The notes beneath the pieces were generated by a model. The model searched no databases. It saw nothing but the letters and a program-made list of their open reading frames with translations, and was not told where the DNA came from. Source: Kiloniella sp. EL199 (GTDB taxonomy: Bacteria; Pseudomonadota; Alphaproteobacteria; Kiloniellales; Kiloniellaceae). From it: 64,000 bases of DNA. This document shows, piece by piece, positions 60,904-64,000 of this stretch. The stretch is taken from the NCBI RefSeq assembly GCF_900313065.1, contig NZ_OMPU01000001.1, positions 56,821 through 120,820 on the forward strand, in the 5' to 3' direction. Every line of letters starts with the position of its first letter. Within the stretch, counting starts at the first letter, position 1. Position numbers and translations under genes: made by a program.

Positions 60904-62598
60904 ATGTTTATCACGAATTTCCAAATCAAACATTTGGGTATGATTTTTTCAGCCGTACTGTTGGCAGTTGTCTGTGTTGTCGGTGCCACAACCTATTTCA
61001 GTCACAAAGGTAACGAGGATATAAATCATCATTGGGATACATTCCGCCAAGTTGATTACAGTAAACAACTCGCAATTACGGACTTGCAACGGGCACTTGG
61101 TTTTGGTGGCCTGATCCACCAATTCAAGAACTATGTTCTTCGCCAAGATGAACAACGTGTTGCAAAAATTAATGCAACAATCGCCAGCGCAAAAAAAGCA
61201 TTGGACAGCTATCAGAAACTGGGAGTTGACAAACAAGAAGCTGATGCCCTGAACAATATTGCGAGAGTTGTTGATAATTATGCGACAAAGCTTGCTGAAG
61301 CACAGACCATGATCAAGTCAGGAAAATCACCGCAAGAAATAGACGCTGCAGTCAAAATTGACGATCAACCTGCTCTGGATGGTATCGCAATCTTAAATGA
61401 GACTGTTCAAAAGAATATCGAACAGGATACACAATACGTTCATCAATCAATTACTTTTGTCGATAGCTTGAATACCTTTGCTCTGACATCGGTCTTTATT
61501 TTCCTCATTTTTATGTCTGGTATGAACCTTTGGTGGAGCAGTAATCACCTCAACAAACCAATTACTTCACTAACAGCAGTAATGACGCGTTTGGCCGAAG
61601 GAGATCTATCTATCAAGGTACCTGCGGTAGAGTGGAAAAATGAAATCGGGCAAATGGCCCGTGCCGTGTTGGTCTTCAAAGAGAATGCTGAGAAAATTCG
61701 CGCAATGGAGACAGAACAAAAAGAGAGAGAAGAACAAGCCGCTCATGAACGCAAAAAACTGATCAATCAACTCGCAAACGATTTTGAGAATCAGGTTGGT
61801 TCTACCATTCGCGAAGTCAGCAATGCGGCAACTGGCATGGAAACATCAGCCCAGCTTCTTGCAAAAACGGCCGCGAATACCTCTGAACAGGCAACCTCTG
61901 TTGCTGCTGCATCTGATGAAGCAGCGTCCAATGTACAGACCGTCGCCGCAGCGGCCGAAGAACTTTCAGCCTCTGAACGCGAGATTAACCGTCAGGTTGG
62001 ACGCTCTTCAGAAGTTGTCGCTGTCGCCGTTGAAAAAGCAGGAGGAGCACATGAAACTGTCGGCACTCTTGTAAGCTCGGTTGATGAAATTGGCAAAGTT
62101 GTAGAGCTAATTACTGGTATTGCCGAACAAACCAACCTTCTTGCCCTCAATGCAACGATTGAAGCAGCCCGTGCAGGTGAATCCGGTAAAGGTTTTGCCG
62201 TAGTTGCAAGCGAAGTGAAAAACCTCGCCAATCAGACAGCAAAAGCGACTGAAGAAATTTCCGGTCAAATTTCCAATGTACAGTCAGTTACAGAGGATGC
62301 TGCGAAGGCACTGGAAGCAATTGGTAATTCTATCCGTGAGGTTAATGAAATTGGCGAAGCTATCTCAACCGCTGTTGAAGAACAAGGGGCTGCAACTCAG
62401 GAGATTGCCCGTAATGTCGAGCAAGCATCTGCGGGCACCCGCGAAGTTTCCGGTAATATCCAGCACGTAAGACAGGCCGCAGCAGATACAGGAGAAACAG
62501 CAAAAGAAATCCTGAATGCATCTAGCAGCTTGTCACAACAATCCGTTCACCTTCAACAAGGATTGGATGCATTCCTGTCTCAAGTGCGCAGTGGTTAG
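60904..62598 (+). CDS. Methyl-accepting chemotaxis protein
   Basis: From ATG 60904 the 564-residue protein has two membrane helices (about 11-33 and 187-212) around a periplasmic, mostly helical sensor of about 155 residues, a HAMP domain (about 213-265) and a cytoplasmic signalling domain ending in a typical helix. The highly conserved hairpin reads [21 protein letters not shown]. The receptor senses an unknown ligand and signals to CheA/CheW elsewhere. The sensor has no recognised PAS or Cache signature; its helical character hints at a four-helix bundle. The leader hairpin upstream may regulate expression. Confidence 0.9.
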   Translation: MFITNFQIKHLGMIFSAVLLAVVCVVGATTYFSHKGNEDINHHWDTFRQVDYSKQLAITDLQRALGFGGLIHQFKNYVLRQDEQRVAKINATIASAKKALDSYQKLGVDKQEADALNNIARVVDNYATKLAEAQTMIKSGKSPQEIDAAVKIDDQPALDGIAILNETVQKNIEQDTQYVHQSITFVDSLNTFALTSVFIFLIFMSGMNLWWSSNHLNKPITSLTAVMTRLAEGDLSIKVPAVEWKNEIGQMARAVLVFKENAEKIRAMETEQKEREEQAAHERKKLINQLANDFENQVGSTIREVSNAATGMETSAQLLAKTAANTSEQATSVAAASDEAASNVQTVAAAAEELSASEREINRQVGRSSEVVAVAVEKAGGAHETVGTLVSSVDEIGKVVELITGIAEQTNLLALNATIEAARAGESGKGFAVVASEVKNLANQTAKATEEISGQISNVQSVTEDAAKALEAIGNSIREVNEIGEAISTAVEEQGAATQEIARNVEQASAGTREVSGNIQHVRQAAADTGETAKEILNASSSLSQQSVHLQQGLDAFLSQVRSG

Positions 62599-62639
62599 GA
62601 AGCCTTGCTCCTCGTTTTTAGTAAAGGAAAATAACAATA

Positions 62640-62674
62640 AAAAGGGTTGGAAAATTTCTCCAACCCTTTTGTTT
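62640..62674. terminator. Bidirectional intrinsic terminator
   Basis: AAAAGGGTTGGA (62640-62651) pairs perfectly with TCCAACCCTTTT (62659-62670) around a 7-nt loop, flanked by A and T tracts. It ends both the chemoreceptor gene and the convergent truncated haemoglobin gene. Confidence 0.88.
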
Positions 62675-62703
62675 TCAATGCTTTTTTTGCTTAAAATTGT
62701 TAA

Positions 62704-63099
62704 TCAAGAGCCAACTTTAACATCCTCGGGTCTATAAAAAATGCCTAACATCAGGCTTTGGGCAATTCTTTCGGCTTTTTCTTGTATATGGTCTGCAATC
62801 TCAGTTGTGAACAGTTGTTGATTGGTCTGCCTAAACAGCTCTAGCCACCGAGCAAATAACTCGCGCTTGATACCATCAACCTTCATATGAACCATCATGG
62901 GGTTCCCCTTGTACTGGCCAGAGGTCAGCAAAACCGAAGACCAGAAGCGACACATGGTGGCCAAATGGGGGTCCCATTTATCGCCAATACTATTGTTAAA
63001 AACATCCTTTAACAGCGGATCTTGACGCACGCGATCATAAAAGCTGTGCACCATCCTGTGAATGGTTTCATCTGTAATTTCTGTAAACGGTTGGTGCAT
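62704..63099 (-). CDS. Group III truncated haemoglobin
   Basis: The 131-residue protein has the group III 2-on-2 globin pattern: an N-terminal helix with MVHSFYDRVRQDPLLKDVF (split: VHSFYDRV, PLLKDVF), FWSSVLLTSGQYKGNPMMVHM with the proximal His, and FARWLELFRQT. These proteins bind O2, NO or nitrite and are cytoplasmic; functions vary from NO dioxygenase to electron transfer. It is convergent to the chemoreceptor and transcribed alone in this window. No regulator is visible adjacent to it. Confidence 0.88.
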   Translation of the reverse strand: MHQPFTEITDETIHRMVHSFYDRVRQDPLLKDVFNNSIGDKWDPHLATMCRFWSSVLLTSGQYKGNPMMVHMKVDGIKRELFARWLELFRQTNQQLFTTEIADHIQEKAERIAQSLMLGIFYRPEDVKVGS

Positions 63100-63398
63100 T
63101 TCTATGTACTCAATAAAACAAATAATAAGATGATTATAATATATATCTTTAGTTTTGCGAATGGTAAAATTGTCGCAATATCCCCCCTATTGATATGTTG
63201 TCAGAAACAAGGAGAAAAACATCAGGTAAAATAAAGCCACCTCTTTTGCACTGACAGCGTTTTTGGGCTACATAGTGTCGCGCAGGCGTCTGTACGCATG
63301 CTTGTCTATGTATATTTAATAAGAAAACCCCGAAAAGAATTGGGGTTATTGTTTATAAATTTTGGGTAAATACCCTACTTTACCGGAGACGCACCGAT
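63100..63398. other. Leader region of the corrinoid methyltransferase gene
   Basis: About 299 bp without a gene. It carries AACCCC/GGGGTT hairpin arms (63326-63331 and 63342-63347) and two overlapping stems GGGTA/TACCC (63364-63375) and GGTAAA/TTTACC (63365-63384), the latter ending beside the GGAG Shine-Dalgarno (63385-63388). No known riboswitch consensus such as the cobalamin box is recognised. Confidence 0.45.
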
Positions 63399-64000
63399 AT
63401 GACCCGTACGATCGTTAGTTCAGCGACCAAAGAGATCGCAATTGGTTTTGATGATCCTTTCTGTATTATTGGTGAGCGGATCAACCCGACAGGCCGTAAA
63501 AAACTTGCGGAAGAAATGGCCAATGGTGATTACAGCCGTGTGGAATCCGACTGTCTGGCACAGGTTGCCGCTGGCGCACACATGCTCGACGTCAACGCAG
63601 GTATTCCTCTGGCGGATGAGCCGAAGATCCTTGCAGAAACCATTCAGCTGGTTCAAGGCCTGACAGATCTTCCCCTTTGCATTGACTCCTCTATCATCGA
63701 TGCCCTGGAAGCAGGTCTGAAGGTTTACAAAGGTCGTGCCCTTGTTAACTCTGTGACCGGTGAAGATGAATCTCTCGAACGTGTTCTTCCGCTAGTAAAG
63801 CAGTATGATGCAGCTGTTGTTGCCATTTCAAATGATGAAACCGGTATCTCTGAAGATCCGAACGTTCGTTACGAAGTTGCCAAGAAGATTGTTGAGCGTG
63901 CTGCTGATCACGGCATTTCCCGTGACCGTGTTGTCGTTGATCCACTGGTTATGCCCATTGGTGCCATGGGTACAGCCGGGAAACAGGTCTTTGCCCTGCT
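63399..64000 (+). CDS. Methyltetrahydrofolate:corrinoid methyltransferase (pterin-binding), 3' truncated
   Basis: The open frame runs from ATG 63399 (GGAG 10 bp upstream) to the window end, giving about 200 residues. Motifs GERINPTG, LDVNAGIP, SIIDALEAGL, NSVTGED and SNDETG match the pterin-binding TIM-barrel domain shared by MetH, AcsE and the methyltransferases of demethylation pathways. Without its C-terminus I cannot distinguish an isolated methyltransferase partner of MttB/MtgB-type systems from a MetH fragment. The short N-terminus and lack of a MetH homocysteine domain favour a free-standing AcsE/MtgA-type protein. Partners are presumably downstream, outside the window. Confidence 0.82.
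   Translation, partial: MTRTIVSSATKEIAIGFDDPFCIIGERINPTGRKKLAEEMANGDYSRVESDCLAQVAAGAHMLDVNAGIPLADEPKILAETIQLVQGLTDLPLCIDSSIIDALEAGLKVYKGRALVNSVTGEDESLERVLPLVKQYDAAVVAISNDETGISEDPNVRYEVAKKIVERAADHGISRDRVVVDPLVMPIGAMGTAGKQVFAL

Noticed and set aside
63100..63398. Cobalamin or SAM riboswitch before the corrinoid methyltransferase
   Set aside because: I looked for the B12 box and for a multi-stem SAM fold and found neither; only unassigned short stems are visible.

Overview
The window looks like a chromosomal segment of a mid-GC, probably marine, alphaproteobacterium, most likely Rhodospirillales-like. The evidence is the MoxR/DUF58/SpoIIM/RDD operon, the osmoregulated periplasmic glucan genes, a GtsABCD-type sugar importer next to a two-component pair, a TyrR-type regulator beside methionine gamma-lyase, and a cytoplasmic-HAMP chemoreceptor. 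This assignment is from protein style only; there is no rRNA gene, and no tRNA or CRISPR array was seen. Base composition is uneven: about 14.6-20.7 kb and 24.4-29.6 kb are visibly richer in GC third positions, and they enclose a markedly AT-rich cassette at 20.9-23.7 kb.

Layout. 0-1.6 kb: end of a UgpC/MalK-type ABC ATPase and a DeoR/GlpR-type repressor. 1.7-3.0 kb: ArsR-SRPBCC-VOC operon whose VOC gene is broken by a one-base frameshift. 3.0-5.8 kb: MocR-type regulator divergent from an unusual PdxJ paralogue, then a DUF1801 gene. 5.8-14.2 kb: a CsoR-family repressor and a tightly overlapped eight-gene envelope operon (DUF4129, DUF4350, MoxR, DUF58, SpoIIM, RDD, two tandem paralogous membrane proteins). 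14.6-20.7 kb: PLP-dependent cysteine desulfhydrase/cysteate lyase family enzyme, SGNH hydrolase, Lrp regulator, EamA exporter and HyuA-type hydantoinase, interspersed with a dispersed 104-131 bp palindromic repeat family (five copies plus a fragment in the window). 20.9-23.7 kb: three unrecognised AT-rich genes, one with four near-identical 90-bp in-frame repeats, a membrane segment and an SH3-like domain, and one with a HEPN-like R-x5-H motif. 23.8-31.5 kb: tandem-HxlR regulator/VOC pair, PilZ protein, FemAB-like transferase, YeeE/YedE sulfur-compound transporter, TTC38-like TPR protein, DadA-like oxidoreductase and a DUF1761 membrane protein.

31.6-37.6 kb: periplasmic glucan module (opgC and a secreted esterase on the minus strand, opgD/G and opgH on the plus strand). 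37.6-43.5 kb: a compact six-gene NikABCDE/Dpp-type ABC importer operon ending in an EamA exporter, with a Zur-box-like palindrome upstream. 43.7-56.0 kb: histidine kinase/response regulator divergent from a sugar ABC importer, followed by lactonase, SDR dehydrogenase, IlvD/Edd dehydratase, KDG kinase and KDPG aldolase. Together these encode uptake of an aldose, its oxidation to the aldonate, dehydration to the 2-keto-3-deoxy acid, phosphorylation and cleavage (semi-phosphorylative Entner-Doudoroff route). 56.0-64.0 kb: a second TTC38-like TPR protein, methionine gamma-lyase divergent from TyrR with TyrR boxes between them, a chemoreceptor, a group III truncated haemoglobin, and the start of a methyltetrahydrofolate:corrinoid methyltransferase that runs off the window.

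The observations I consider most worth following are the dispersed palindromic repeat family with co-varying termini, the AT-rich three-gene cassette, the ABC importer/EamA operon with a Zur-like site, the PdxJ paralogue with substituted N-terminal signature residues, and the overlapping TyrR operators that cover the tyrR start codon.
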